64,000 nucleotides of DNA from Roseibaca sp. Y0-43 (GCF_020667835.1 NZ_JAFMPR010000008.1:1-64000), one strand, 5' to 3'; numbered from the stretch's first letter, positions 28,002 through 42,321 are shown. Numbers and translations are program-made. The notes: generated by a model not told the origin, from the sequence alone.

Positions 28002-28052
28002 TTTCATCCTTGCACAAATATCCTCGGGGGTCCGGGGGCAGACAGCCCCCGG
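28002..28052. repeat. Dispersed hairpin repeat, bchN-bchB junction
   Basis: A TTTCATCCTTGCACAAATAT core is followed by TCCTCGGGGG and a hairpin CCGGGGGC-N5-GCCCCCGG. Related copies occur after bchH (33220-33266, inverted) and after putA (48356-48418). No T-run follows. A REP-like element, likely modulating mRNA stability or read-through in the superoperon. Confidence 0.7.
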
Positions 28053-28061
28053 GTATCAGCC

Positions 28062-29631
28062 ATGAAGCTCGCCGTCTGGACATATGAAGGCCCGCCCCAT
28101 GTGGGCGCGATGCGCGTCGCCACCGGCATGCGCGATCTGCACATGGTCCTGCACGCGCCGCAAGGCGACACCTATGCCGACCTTCTTTTCACCATGATCG
28201 AACGGCGCAACCATCGCCCGCCCGTCAGCTACACGACCTTCCAGGCCCGCGATCTGGGCGCGGACACAGCCGGGCTGTTCAAAACCGCCTGCCGCGACGC
28301 GCATGACCGCTTCCAGCCGCAAGCGCTTCTGGTCGCCGCCTCCTGCACGGCCGAGCTGATCCAGGACGATCCCGGCGGTCTGGCCGACACGATGGGGCTT
28401 GGTGTGCCCGTCATCCCGCTGGAACTGCCCAGCTACCAGCGCAAGGAAAATTTCGGCGCGGATGAGGCGTTCTTGCAGATCTGCCGCGCCTTGGCCGCGC
28501 CCATGGCCCGCACCGAGCGCGTGACCTGCAACATCCTTGGCCCCACCGCGCTTGGCTTCCGCCACCGCGACGATGTGGCAGAGATCACCGGCCTTCTGTC
28601 CGAGATGGGGATCGAGGTGAATGTCGCGGCCCCAATGGGGGCGTCGCCCGCCGACATCAAACGCATGGGGGCTGCGCATTTCAACGTGCTGCTCTACCCC
28701 GAATGCGCCGAATCCGCCGCCCGCTGGCTGGAAAAGGAACACGGCCAACCCTTCACCAAGACGATTCCCATCGGCGCAAATGCCACCCGCGCCTTCATCG
28801 AAGAGGTCCGCGCGCTCTCCAGCTCCACCCTGCCCGTGGACGAAAGCCGCCTGCGCCAGCCCTGGTGGGCCGCTTCGGTCGACAGCACCTATCTCACCGG
28901 CAAGCGCGTCTTCCTCTTCGGCGACGGCACGCATGTGATGGCCGCCGCCAAGGTCGCCCGCGACGAGATGGGCTTCGAGGTCTGCGGCATGGGTTGCTAC
29001 AACCGCGAACAGGCCCGCCCCCTGCGCACCTTGGCGCGTGAATTCGGCCTAGAGGCGCTGATCACCGACGATTACCTCGATGTCGAACGCGCCATCGAAG
29101 ATGCCGCACCCGAGATGATCCTCGGCACCCAGATGGAGCGCCATATCGGCAAACGTCTGGGCATTCCCTGCGCGGTCATCTCGGCCCCCGTTCATGTGCA
29201 AGATTTTCCGGCCCGCTACTCGCCCCAGATGGGGTTCGAGGGGGCGAATGTGCTTTTCGACACATGGGTGCACCCGCTCGTGATGGGGCTAGAAGAGCAC
29301 CTTCTGCACATGTTCCGCGAGGATTTCGAATTCCACGATGATGCAGGCCCTTCGCATCACGGCGGCCATGCCCCGCGCGAGATCGCGGCCAGTGCGCCCG
29401 CCGCGACTGCGGCCGCGGCTGACGGGGGCTCGATGCCCCCGGCGGACGCCCCCCCTTCGCAGGTCGCAGCCGCCCATGAAAACGTGGTCTGGCTGTCCTG
29501 CGCAGAGCGCGAGTTGAAGAAGATCCCCTTCTTCGTGCGCGGCAAGGCCCGGCGCAACACAGAGGCCTTCGCCACCGAGAAGGGCCTGCACGAGATTTCC
29601 GTCGACACCCTCTACGAGGCCAAGGCGCATT

Positions 29632-29642
<11 letters not shown>
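28062..29642 (+). CDS. bchB: Dark-operative protochlorophyllide reductase subunit B
   Basis: 526 codons from ATG 28062 ([25 protein letters not shown]). The nitrogenase-like core is followed by an Ala/Pro-rich linker (about 445-475) and a small C-terminal domain that closes over the substrate ([23 protein letters not shown] region). The linker carries a GGGGGC/GCCCCC hairpin like the dispersed repeat. Its end overlaps bchH by 11 bases. Forms the BchNB heterotetramer. Confidence 0.96.
29424..29440. repeat. Repeat-like hairpin inside the bchB coding sequence
   Basis: GGGGGC-TCGAT-GCCCCC, a perfect 6-bp stem. It lies in the part encoding the linker residues [12 protein letters not shown], between the two BchB domains. 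It matches the hairpin arm of the elements at 28032-28052 and 48404-48418, but lacks the ATATTTTTGCAAGGATG core. Confidence 0.45.
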
Positions 29643-34176
<4,534 letters not shown>

Positions 34177-34177
<1 letters not shown>

Positions 34178-34854
34178 TGCGCGACACCGCTTCCTCCAGC
34201 GCGAGCTATGACGCCACGCGCCACCGGGTTGCCAGCTATTTCGATGGCACGGCCACGCGCGTGTGGGAGCGTCTGACATCGGACGCGCCCGTCAGCCGCA
34301 TTCGCCAGACCGTGCGCGAAGGCCGTGACACGATGCGTGCGATGATGCTGGGGCAGTTGCCGGGTGACCTGACGGGTGCGCGGGTTCTGGACGCGGGCTG
34401 TGGCACCGGGGCGGCGAGCGCCGAGCTTGCCGCGCGCGGGGCCGATGTGGTCGCGATCGACATCTCTCCCAAGCTGGTCGAGATCGCGGCGGCGCGCCTG
34501 CCCGAAGGTCTGCGGGCCCGTGTGACGTTCAAAGCGGGCGACATGCTGGCCGCCGATTTGGGCCATTTCCACCATGTGATCGCGATGGACAGCCTGATCT
34601 ATTACACCCGCCCCGATCTGGAAGCCGCGCTTGACGGTTTGTCGGCGCGTGCGGGTCAGGTCGTGTTCACCGTCGCGCCCCGCACGCCGCTTCTGATGGC
34701 GATGTGGAACGCGGGCAAGGTGTTTCCCCGGTCCGACCGCTCGCCCGTGATGATCCCGCATGACTGGCGGCGCATGGCTGTTGCAGGACTGGACCGCGTC
34801 GGGCGCGTCAGCCGGGGCTTCTACATCTCGGAATGTCTGAGGGTGCGGCCATGA
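34177..34854 (+). CDS. bchM: Mg-protoporphyrin IX methyltransferase
   Basis: 225 codons from ATG 34177 (MRDTASSSASYDATRHRV). SAM-binding motif VLDAGCGTGAASAELAARGADVVAIDIS. It methylates the C13 propionate of Mg-protoporphyrin IX, making the cyclase substrate. Starts inside the bchL stop and ends overlapping lhaA (ATGA). Confidence 0.96.
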
Positions 34855-36284
34855 TTATCGGCAAGGGCACGATCAAGAACCTGAGCGCCAATTGGCTGCC
34901 CTTCGCGGATGCCGCAAGCGCCGATCTGACGCTGCGCCAGATCTGGCGGATGAGCCTGTTCCAGGTCAGTGTCGGCATGGCGACGGTTCTGCTGCTGGGC
35001 ACGCTGAACCGGGTGATGATCGTGGAATTGTCGCTGGCCGCCAGCCTTGTGGCCGTCATGATCGCGCTTCCGGTGTTGATCGCGCCCTTCCGGGCGTTTC
35101 TTGGGTTCCGGTCCGACAACCACCGCTCGGCCATTGGCTGGAAGCGCATTCCCTACCTGTGGTTCGGCTCGCTCTGGCAGTTCGGCGGTCTGGCCGTCAT
35201 GCCGTTTGCCCTGATCGTGCTGAATGGCGACAATGTCTATGACGTGCCCTTCGCGGGCGAGGTTCTGGCGGCGCTGGCCTTCCTGATGACGGGCCTTGGC
35301 CTGCATATGACACAGACCGCGGGGGTGGCGCTGGCCGCGGACCGGGCGACGGATGAAACCCGCCCGCGCGTCGTCGCTCTGCTATATGTCACCTACCTGG
35401 CCGGCATGGCGATTTCGGCGCTGATCGTGGGCTATTTGCTGCGCGATTTCAGCGAGTTGTGGCTGATCCGCGTGGTGCAGGGTTGTGCCGTGGTCACGCT
35501 GGCGCTGAACATCGTGGCCCTGTGGAAACAAGAGCGCGTGCGCCCGATGAGCCGCGATGAACGTGACGCGCCGCGCCCGTCCTTCAGCGATGCGTGGAAT
35601 GACTACATCAAGGGCGGGCAAGCCGGGCGCTTGCTGGCCGTGGTCTTCGTGGGCGGGCTTGCCTTCAACATGCAGGACGTGCTGCTAGAACCCTATGGCG
35701 GCGATGTGCTGGACCTGTCGGTGGGGGCCACGACCACGCTGACGGCTGTCTGGGCGGTCGGCGCGCTTCTGGGTTTCCTTTGGGCCGCGCGCGGCCTGAC
35801 GCAAGACGCAGACCCGTTCCGGCTGGCAGGGCGGGGCTTGCTCTTCGGCATCTTCGCCTTTTCTGCCGTCATCTTCGCCGGGCCGTTGCATTTCGCGCCG
35901 CTGTTCTTTGCGGGTGCGTTCGGCATCGGGCTGGGCTTGGGCCTGTTCGCCGTCACCACGCTGACCGCGGCCATGGAAATGCCGCGCCGAGGCGTTGTCG
36001 GCGGGGGGCTGGCACTTGGCGCCTGGGGCGCTGCGCAAGCCACGGCGGCGGGCCTTGCCACGATCATCGGGGGCAGCCTGCGCGATACCGTCCAAACCCT
36101 GGCCGATGGCGGCCATCTGGGCGCGGGGCTGATGACGCCCGATATCGGCTATTCCGTCGTCTACCACCTGGAAATCGGGCTTTTGTTCCTGACGCTGACC
36201 ATCCTCGGGCCGCTTGTGCGCACCCGTATCCTGACCACCGAACCACGCAACCAACGGATCGGCCTTGCCGATTTTCCGACCTGA
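34851..36284 (+). CDS. lhaA: LhaA, light-harvesting complex 1 assembly MFS protein
   Basis: 477 codons from ATG 34851 (MIIGKGTIKNLSANWLPF), coupled to bchM; a start six codons earlier is possible. Twelve membrane helices of the PucC/BCD family. FRAFLGFRSDNHRSAIGWKRIPYLWFGSLWQFGGLAVMPF is the characteristic motif. It assists LH1 assembly, probably delivering bacteriochlorophyll. Directly precedes puhA as in other purple bacteria. Confidence 0.94.
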   Translation: MIIGKGTIKNLSANWLPFADAASADLTLRQIWRMSLFQVSVGMATVLLLGTLNRVMIVELSLAASLVAVMIALPVLIAPFRAFLGFRSDNHRSAIGWKRIPYLWFGSLWQFGGLAVMPFALIVLNGDNVYDVPFAGEVLAALAFLMTGLGLHMTQTAGVALAADRATDETRPRVVALLYVTYLAGMAISALIVGYLLRDFSELWLIRVVQGCAVVTLALNIVALWKQERVRPMSRDERDAPRPSFSDAWNDYIKGGQAGRLLAVVFVGGLAFNMQDVLLEPYGGDVLDLSVGATTTLTAVWAVGALLGFLWAARGLTQDADPFRLAGRGLLFGIFAFSAVIFAGPLHFAPLFFAGAFGIGLGLGLFAVTTLTAAMEMPRRGVVGGGLALGAWGAAQATAAGLATIIGGSLRDTVQTLADGGHLGAGLMTPDIGYSVVYHLEIGLLFLTLTILGPLVRTRILTTEPRNQRIGLADFPT

Positions 36285-36302
36285 CCAAACGGAGGACTAC
36301 CC

Positions 36303-37097
36303 ATGGATACCCCATATGGCTGGATATTCTTTGGCAATTTCGATCTGGCGCTCGTCTCGCTCTACCTGTTCTGGGGCTTTTTCGCGGGGCTGATCTACTA
36401 CATCCAGCGCGAGAATATGCGCGAAGGCTACCCGCTGGAAAACGACGATGGCAGCCCTGCCGGGTCGAACCTCTCGGTGCCTGAACCCAAGACATTCCTT
36501 CTCCCGCATGGCCGGGGCGAATACCTTGCCCCCAATGCAGAGCGCGAGACCCGCGATCTGGCACTGGCGCGCACCTCGCAATCGGGCGGCTTTCCCTTTG
36601 CGCCCACGGGCGACCCGCTGAAAGACGGTGTTGGCCCGGCCGCATGGGCCGCGCGCCGCGACGAGGCGGAACTGGATGGCCATGGCCATGCCAAGATCCA
36701 ACCCATGGCGAAGCTGGGCGAATTCGCCGTGTCAGCCGGGCGTGACCCGCGCGGGCTGATGGTGATGTGCCATGACCGCAAATCGCCGGGCAAAGTGACC
36801 GATATGTGGGTGGACGTGCCGGAACAGCTGGTGCGCTACCTTGAAGTCACGCTCGACGATGGCGGCAAACGTCTGGTCCCGATGACCATGGCCAAGATCA
36901 AATCCGACCGCGTGATCGTGAATGCGCTGGACAGTGAAAGCTTCAAGGGCATTCCGACGCTCGCCTCGGACGCGCAGATCACCAAGCTCGAGGAAGAGAA
37001 GGTCTCTGCCTATGTCGCGGGCGGCTACATGTATACCGCCGACAAGCGCATGACCCAGATGGCGGCCCTCAAGCAGGTCATGAACAGCCCTGCCTGA
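36303..37097 (+). CDS. puhA: Photosynthetic reaction centre H subunit
   Basis: 264 aa. N-terminal periplasmic tip and one membrane helix ([37 protein letters not shown]), then a cytoplasmic PRC-barrel domain, with the conserved [14 protein letters not shown] segment. Subunit H caps the L/M core and governs proton delivery to QB. L and M genes (puf) are not in the window. An AAACGGAGG ribosome binding site precedes it. Confidence 0.98.
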   Translation: MDTPYGWIFFGNFDLALVSLYLFWGFFAGLIYYIQRENMREGYPLENDDGSPAGSNLSVPEPKTFLLPHGRGEYLAPNAERETRDLALARTSQSGGFPFAPTGDPLKDGVGPAAWAARRDEAELDGHGHAKIQPMAKLGEFAVSAGRDPRGLMVMCHDRKSPGKVTDMWVDVPEQLVRYLEVTLDDGGKRLVPMTMAKIKSDRVIVNALDSESFKGIPTLASDAQITKLEEEKVSAYVAGGYMYTADKRMTQMAALKQVMNSPA

Positions 37098-37132
37098 GAC
37101 CCTGACCACCCATAAAAACAAGGAACCGGCCC

Positions 37133-37780
37133 ATGTCACATGATGATTTCGCATTCGAACCAGTCAAGGGGTTGCCCGAGCGCCCCCCCGAACACGAACA
37201 CATCCTGTGGCAGGGCCGTCCCAACACTTGGGCGCTGGCGCAAGAGGCCTACAAGGTCAACTGGATCACCGCCTATTTCGTGGTGATCGTCGGCTGGCGC
37301 GCCAGCGTCGGCGCGCTGGAAAGCGGGGCGGCGGGCGCCTTTGCCTATGGCCTGCCCTACACCATCCTGTGGGCGCTTGGCATGGTGGTGCTGCTGGCGA
37401 TGGCTTGGGTTCAGGCGCGCAGCACGGTCTACACCATCACCACTGCACGCGTGGCCATGCGCATCGGCGCGGCGCTGACCGTCACGCTGAACCTGCCCTT
37501 CCGCCAGATCGCCAATGCCGATTTGCGCCTGCGCAAGAATGGCGTGGGCACCATCGCGCTGGAAACGCTGGGCGAGACGAAATTCTCCTACCTCATCCTC
37601 TGGCCGCATCTGCGCCCCGGCCATGTGCGCGTGACCAAGCCCGCGCTGCGCTGCATTCCCGATGCCGCGCGCGTGGCCGGTATCCTGGCAGAGGCCGCAG
37701 AGGCGCGCATCAGCCAGCCCACCCTTGAACGCAAACAGCCCCAGACCGCTCCGCAAGGCGATCTGGTCGCCGCCGAGTAA
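37133..37780 (+). CDS. puhB: Photosynthetic complex assembly protein PuhB
   Basis: 215 aa. Starts MSHDDFAFEPVKGLPERPPEHEHILWQGRPN, followed by two to three membrane segments and a bacterial PH-like domain (STVYTITTARVAMRIGAALTVTLNLPFRQI). PuhB is needed for efficient reaction-centre assembly in Rhodobacter capsulatus. Order and spacing after puhA are canonical. Confidence 0.94.
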   Translation: MSHDDFAFEPVKGLPERPPEHEHILWQGRPNTWALAQEAYKVNWITAYFVVIVGWRASVGALESGAAGAFAYGLPYTILWALGMVVLLAMAWVQARSTVYTITTARVAMRIGAALTVTLNLPFRQIANADLRLRKNGVGTIALETLGETKFSYLILWPHLRPGHVRVTKPALRCIPDAARVAGILAEAAEARISQPTLERKQPQTAPQGDLVAAE

Positions 37781-37792
37781 GGAGCGAGACCC

Positions 37793-38269
37793 ATGTCCAG
37801 CACCGATAACAGCGGCTTCAAACCCGGCTTCAAGCGCAACGACAACAATGACATGATCCCCATCGGCCTGATCCGCGCCATGTTCGCGCTGGTGGCCGTA
37901 TCCTTGGCGCTTGTGACCTATGCCAGCGTCACCGGGCGCCAGATTGCCGCCACCCCCGCCGATGCCCCGATTGTCGAGCAATGGTCGCTGCGAATGATCG
38001 GACAAGACGCGCAGGCCGTGACCGTGCTGCGCGAAGATGGCACGGTTCTGGCTGACATGGATCATGGCGGTTTCGTCACCGTCATCCAGAATGGGTTGAT
38101 GACGATGCGCCGTCGCCACGGCATCGACCCGTCCCTGCCCGTCGATGTCATCCGTTTCGAGAATGGCCGTTTGGCCGCGATCGACCCGCTGACCGATTAC
38201 CGGGTCGAGTTGACGGTTTTCGGGCCAGAGAACCTCGCCGCGTTCGAGCGGATGCTTGCAGAATACTGA
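37793..38269 (+). CDS. puhC: Photosynthetic complex assembly protein PuhC
   Basis: 158 aa with one N-terminal membrane helix (LIRAMFALVAVSLALVTYA) and a periplasmic domain. The segment IVEQWSLRMIGQDAQAVTVLREDGTVLADMDHGGFVTVI is family-typical. PuhC supports LH1/RC core organisation. It follows puhB by 12 bases. Confidence 0.93.
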   Translation: MSSTDNSGFKPGFKRNDNNDMIPIGLIRAMFALVAVSLALVTYASVTGRQIAATPADAPIVEQWSLRMIGQDAQAVTVLREDGTVLADMDHGGFVTVIQNGLMTMRRRHGIDPSLPVDVIRFENGRLAAIDPLTDYRVELTVFGPENLAAFERMLAEY

Positions 38270-38315
38270 AACGACCCAGACGACCCCGCCCATAAAAAAC
38301 AAAGGGAATCCAGAA

Positions 38316-38612
38316 ATGTCACTCTTCTCTCGAAAGGTCGAACAGGTGCCCTGCACCGTCGAGGTCAGCCACCGGTTCGAAGCGCTGCACGCGCATGTGC
38401 GGTTCAACGACGGCTCTGTCATCCATCCCGGCGACGAAGTGCTGGTGCAAGGCCCGCCCGTGCTGGCCGCCTGGGGCGAAGTCATATCCGAGGACCGCAC
38501 CGCCGTCATCACCCGCGCCAATGCGCTGGAACGGCTCTGGACGCGGATGACCGGCGATTTTGAATTCATGGAACTCTGCGAGTTCTCATTCTCGGAGGAG
38601 ATCACCCTATGA
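38316..38612 (+). CDS. bciE: BciE-like auxiliary protein of the aerobic cyclase
   Basis: 98 codons from ATG 38316 with RBS AAAGGGA; an earlier in-frame ATG lies inside puhC and is less likely. A small soluble protein, MSLFSRKVEQVPCTVEVSHRF..., rich in beta-strand pattern. Its stop overlaps acsF (ATGA), so the products are made together. In Rhodobacter sphaeroides the small gene immediately upstream of acsF encodes BciE, required by the AcsF cyclase in Alphaproteobacteria. Assignment is by position and size; I cannot align it here. Confidence 0.7.
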   Translation: MSLFSRKVEQVPCTVEVSHRFEALHAHVRFNDGSVIHPGDEVLVQGPPVLAAWGEVISEDRTAVITRANALERLWTRMTGDFEFMELCEFSFSEEITL

Positions 38613-39703
38613 ACATGCACGCCACAACCCATGACGAGCTGCACGCCGAAATGGCGGATCGCTTCGACACCAATGCCATGGCGCAGGAATCGACCCTGCT
38701 GAACCCGCGCTTCTACACCACCGATTTCGACGAGCTGGACCGCATCGACGTGACCCCCGTTCGCAAGGAGTGGGACATCCTGATCGCCCAGATGAAATCG
38801 GACCCCAACAAGGGCCATTTCAAGAAGAACGAGGACTGGGACGCGGTCGATTGGGACGGGATGGAGCCGGGGCTGAAGCGCGAATTCATCGACTTTCTGG
38901 TGTCGTCCTGCACCGCCGAATTCTCGGGCTGCGTGCTGTACAAGGAGATGAAGCGCCGCGGCAACAACCCCGATATTTGCGAGCTGTTCAACTACATGGC
39001 CCGCGACGAGGCGCGGCATGCGGGTTTCATCAATGACGCGTTGCGCGAAGCAGGCGTGGCGGTGAATTTGGGCTTTCTGACCAAGGCCAAGAAATACACC
39101 TATTTCCGGCCCAAATTCATCTACTACGCGACCTACCTGTCGGAAAAGATCGGCTATGCGCGCTACATCACCATCTTCCGCCATCTGGAAGCGCACCCAG
39201 ACCAGCGCTTCCACCCGATTTTCAAGTGGTTCCGCGAATGGTGCAATGACGAGTTCAGCCATGGCGAAGCCTTTGCGCTTCTCATGCGCACCGATCCGAA
39301 GCTGACCGAGAGCTTCGCCAACAAGCTGTGGATCCGGTTCTTCCTGACCGCCGTGTTCGCCACGATGTATGTGCGCGACCATGCACGGCCCGAATTCCAC
39401 AAGGCGTTGGGGGTCGATATCGACTGGTATGACCAAGAGGTGTTCCGCAAGACCGGCGAGATCGCGAAACAGGTCTTCCCGATGGAGCTGGACATCGACC
39501 ACCCCGCGTGGCTGCCGACGCTGAAAAAGATCGAACGCGCCTATCGCAAGGTGGAAGAGGGCACGAAGCGCGGCGGCATTTCCGGCACCCTGACCCGTTG
39601 GTCGGGCATGGCCAGCGCCGGGCTTGGCTTTGCGCGGCTGTATCTGCTGCCCGTCAAGAAATCGACCCCGCCGGCATCGGTCCGGCTGGAACCAAGTTAC
39701 TGA
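38609..39703 (+). CDS. acsF: O2-dependent Mg-protoporphyrin IX monomethyl ester cyclase AcsF
   Basis: 364 aa di-iron protein. Ligand motifs: Glu104 in SSCTAEFSGC, Glu134/His137 in DEARHAGF, and the later EWCNDEFSHGEAF. Forms ring E with molecular oxygen, the aerobic counterpart of BchE. Coupled to the BciE-like gene. Sits between puhC and puhE within the superoperon. Confidence 0.97.
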   Translation: MNMHATTHDELHAEMADRFDTNAMAQESTLLNPRFYTTDFDELDRIDVTPVRKEWDILIAQMKSDPNKGHFKKNEDWDAVDWDGMEPGLKREFIDFLVSSCTAEFSGCVLYKEMKRRGNNPDICELFNYMARDEARHAGFINDALREAGVAVNLGFLTKAKKYTYFRPKFIYYATYLSEKIGYARYITIFRHLEAHPDQRFHPIFKWFREWCNDEFSHGEAFALLMRTDPKLTESFANKLWIRFFLTAVFATMYVRDHARPEFHKALGVDIDWYDQEVFRKTGEIAKQVFPMELDIDHPAWLPTLKKIERAYRKVEEGTKRGGISGTLTRWSGMASAGLGFARLYLLPVKKSTPPASVRLEPSY

Positions 39704-39709
39704 CGCCGC

Positions 39710-39738
39710 GTAGGGTGCGTGCTGAGCACGCACCCTAC
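39710..39738. repeat. Perfect 29-base palindrome between acsF and puhE
   Basis: Arms GTAGGGTGCGTGCT and its exact complement, separated by a single G. It begins six bases after the acsF stop. No T-run follows. GTAGGGTGCG-type palindromes are frequent repeats in Rhodobacteraceae genomes (from memory). It could form a cruciform or an mRNA hairpin affecting the acsF/puhE ratio. Confidence 0.7.
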
Positions 39739-39759
39739 CCAACCCCGACAGGAGAGCGC

Positions 39760-40560
39760 ATGTTCGACACACCCTGGATCGCTGCCCTTGCCGCGCTGTT
39801 CCTGTGGTGGTTCGCGACCGGCATTCTGCTGTGGCGCGTGCACGCGGCCGACCGGGGCGGGCCGGACAGCCATGTCTGGTCGGTCATCCTGTCGCTGCCC
39901 CTGTTCGCCGCGGGCGTCCTGGGGGTGAATGCAACGCTTGCCGACCCCAGCCCGCAAGGCGCTTGGTTTGCCTTTCTATCGGCGCTTGCGATCTGGGGCT
40001 GGGTGGAGCTGGCGTTCCTGTCGGGCATCATCACCGGGCCGAACACGCGGGTTTGCCCCGTGGGCCTTGCCCCGGGCGCGCGCTTTCGCGCGGCTTTCGG
40101 CACGGTCGCGTGGCACGAAACCGTGCTGGTCGTGGTGCTGGTGTCACTCGCCTTTGCCGCGTGGGGGGCGGCCAACCCCTTCGCGCTCTGGACCTTCGCG
40201 CTTCTCTTTTTCGCGCGGGTTTCGGCCAAGCTGAACCTGTTCTTCGGCGTGCCCTTCATCAACACGGCCTTCCTGCCGACCCCGCTCGCGCATCTGGCCA
40301 GCTATTTCCGGCCCGGCCCGGTCAGCGGGTTTTTCCCGGCCTCTGTCACGCTTCTGGCGCTGGCGGTGGGCTGTTTTCTTGAACGCCTGTGGCGCGCGTA
40401 TCAGGCCGGGGACCAAGGCGACATCATCGGCTTCACGCTGTTGTCGATGCTGTCGGCCCTCGCCCTGCTGGAACATTGGTTCATGGTCTGGCGGGTGCAA
40501 GACGACAAACTCTGGCGCTGGATGATCCCGGCCCCGGCAAATGACAAAACAAAAACCTGA
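39760..40560 (+). CDS. puhE: Photosynthetic complex assembly protein PuhE
   Basis: 266 codons from ATG 39760 with GGAGAG upstream. About seven membrane segments (LAALFLWWFATGILLW, VILSLPLFAAGVLGV, WGWVELAFLSGIITG and others) and the family motif NLFFGVPFINTAFLPTPLAHLASYF. Deletion in Rhodobacter capsulatus affects bacteriochlorophyll and core complex levels. Followed by hemA at 24 bases. Confidence 0.93.
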   Translation: MFDTPWIAALAALFLWWFATGILLWRVHAADRGGPDSHVWSVILSLPLFAAGVLGVNATLADPSPQGAWFAFLSALAIWGWVELAFLSGIITGPNTRVCPVGLAPGARFRAAFGTVAWHETVLVVVLVSLAFAAWGAANPFALWTFALLFFARVSAKLNLFFGVPFINTAFLPTPLAHLASYFRPGPVSGFFPASVTLLALAVGCFLERLWRAYQAGDQGDIIGFTLLSMLSALALLEHWFMVWRVQDDKLWRWMIPAPANDKTKT

Positions 40561-40584
40561 AATAACGACCGAGGGGATACCCAG

Positions 40585-41796
40585 ATGGACTTCGACGCCC
40601 ATTTCAAAGCCAGCCTGCGCAATCTGAAAGACGAAGGCAATTACCGCATCTTTGCCGAGGTCGAGCGCCAATGCGGCAGTTTCCCCAAGGTCCGGCATTT
40701 CGACGGCGATGACGTGAACGAAGTCACCGTCTGGTGCTCGAACGACTACCTTGGCATGGGCCATCACCCCGATGTGGTCGATGCGATGGTGCAAACCGTT
40801 CTCTCTTGCGGCACCGGCGCGGGCGGCACGCGCAATATTTCCGGCAACAACAATTACCACCGCATCCTGGAAGAGGAACTGGCCGATTTGCACGGCAAGG
40901 AAGCGGCGACGCTGTTCACATCCGGCTATGTCTCGAACTGGGCGGCGCTCAGCACGCTGGGGTCCAAGATCCCCAATGCCGTGATCCTGTCGGACGAAGG
41001 CAACCATGCCAGCATGATCGAAGGCATCCGCCATTCGCGCGCCGACAAGGTGATCTGGAAGCACAATGACTGGCGCGATCTGGACCGCAAGCTGAAAGCC
41101 GTGGGCGACCGCCCCAAGATCGTGGCGTTTGAAAGCGTTTATTCCATGGATGGCGATATTTGCCCCATGCGCGAGATCGTCGAAGTGGCCGAAGCCCATG
41201 GCGCGCTGACCTATCTGGACGAGGTCCACGCGGTCGGCATGTATGGCCCGCGCGGCGGCGGCATTTCCGAAGAACGTGGTCTTGCGCACCGCATTGACCT
41301 GATCGAGGGCACTTTGGGCAAGGCGTTCGGCGTGGTGGGTGGCTATATCACCGGCACCGCGGCCATGTGCGATTTCGTGCGGTCCTTTGCCTCTGGCTTT
41401 ATCTTTACCACCGCCCTGCCGCCTGCCGTGGCGGCGGCCGCAACCGCGTCCATCCGGCACTTGAAGCAGTCGGACATCGAACGCATGGCCCAGCGCGACC
41501 GCGTGGCGAAGCTGCGCGCGAAACTGGATGCGCGCGGCATTCCGCACATGGCCAGCGACAGCCATATCATTCCGGTCATGATCGGCGACCCGGTCAAGTG
41601 CAAGATGCTGTCCGATATCCTGATGCGCGACTGGGGGGTCTATGTGCAGCCCATCAACTACCCGACCGTGCCCAAGGGCACCGAGCGGCTGCGCATCACC
41701 CCCGGCCCGCTGCATTCGGATGCGGATATCGACCACCTTGTCGAGGCGCTGGCCTCGCTGTGGAAGCAATGCGCGATTGCCCACGCAGTCGCGTAA
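40585..41796 (+). CDS. hemA: 5-aminolevulinate synthase
   Basis: 403 aa PLP enzyme. [17 protein letters not shown] is the substrate site, [12 protein letters not shown] carries the PLP-interacting Asp, and Lys246 in [10 protein letters not shown] is the Schiff-base lysine. Condenses glycine and succinyl-CoA, the alphaproteobacterial (C4) entry to tetrapyrroles. Placement at the end of the superoperon ties precursor supply to photosystem synthesis. Another copy (hemT-like) elsewhere is possible. Confidence 0.97.
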   Translation: MDFDAHFKASLRNLKDEGNYRIFAEVERQCGSFPKVRHFDGDDVNEVTVWCSNDYLGMGHHPDVVDAMVQTVLSCGTGAGGTRNISGNNNYHRILEEELADLHGKEAATLFTSGYVSNWAALSTLGSKIPNAVILSDEGNHASMIEGIRHSRADKVIWKHNDWRDLDRKLKAVGDRPKIVAFESVYSMDGDICPMREIVEVAEAHGALTYLDEVHAVGMYGPRGGGISEERGLAHRIDLIEGTLGKAFGVVGGYITGTAAMCDFVRSFASGFIFTTALPPAVAAAATASIRHLKQSDIERMAQRDRVAKLRAKLDARGIPHMASDSHIIPVMIGDPVKCKMLSDILMRDWGVYVQPINYPTVPKGTERLRITPGPLHSDADIDHLVEALASLWKQCAIAHAVA

Positions 41797-41803
41797 ACGT
41801 TCC

Positions 41804-41830
41804 TTGACTAGTTCAATGGGCGGGTCATCT
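41804..41830 (+). promoter_or_regulatory. Possible promoter of the cytochrome c2-type gene
   Basis: TTGACT at 41804 is followed by an AT-rich CATCTATATG stretch starting at about 41826. Spacing to the best hexamers is 16-20 bases, so the match is only fair. The TTGACTAGTTCAA dyad resembles an FNR box but is one base too short. Confidence 0.3.
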
Positions 41831-41865
41831 ATATGCGTGGGACAGACCTAAGGGAGTAAACACCG

Positions 41866-42321
41866 ATGAAGATTTCTACCAAAGCCGCAATCGGCGCTTT
41901 CGCGCTGACGATGACCGGCCTGCCCGCCCTCGCGCAAGATGCCGAGAATGGGGCGACCGTGTTCCAGCGCCAGTGCCAGAACTGCCACAATGTCGTCGAC
42001 GACTCGGGCGAAGTGCTGGCGGGCCGTCCGAACATGCGCACGGGCCCGAACCTCTATGGGGTGATCGGTCGTCAGGCCGGCGTGGTCGAAGGCTTCCGCT
42101 ACGGTGCCGACCTTGTGGCCGCCGGCGCAGAGGCCGGGCTGGTCTGGTCGGAAGAAGCGATCACGACCTATGTGCAAGACCCGCGCAGCTACCTTCAGGA
42201 AGTGACCGGCAACAACCGCGCCCGCAGCCAGATGGCGTTCCAGGTGCGTTCGGAATCGGACGCGGCAGACGTGGCCGCCTATCTTGCGACCTTCGGCGCA
42301 CAGGAAGAGCCCGCAGGCTAA
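41866..42321 (+). CDS. cycA: Cytochrome c2-type periplasmic electron carrier
   Basis: 151 aa. Signal peptide (MKISTKAAIGAFALTMTGLPALAQ), haem site CQNCH (Cys37, Cys40, His41) and a probable Met123 ligand in RARSQMAF. Likely shuttles electrons from cytochrome bc1 to the reaction centre. The insertion-containing layout resembles c2 of Rhodobacter. An AAGGGAG RBS is well placed. Followed by a strong terminator. Confidence 0.87.
   Translation: MKISTKAAIGAFALTMTGLPALAQDAENGATVFQRQCQNCHNVVDDSGEVLAGRPNMRTGPNLYGVIGRQAGVVEGFRYGADLVAAGAEAGLVWSEEAITTYVQDPRSYLQEVTGNNRARSQMAFQVRSESDAADVAAYLATFGAQEEPAG

Noticed and set aside
41804-41816. TTGACTAGTTCAA as an FnrL site before the cytochrome c2-type gene
   Set aside because: The half-sites are one base too close (13 instead of 14 bases) for the FNR consensus, so I list only a weak promoter there.
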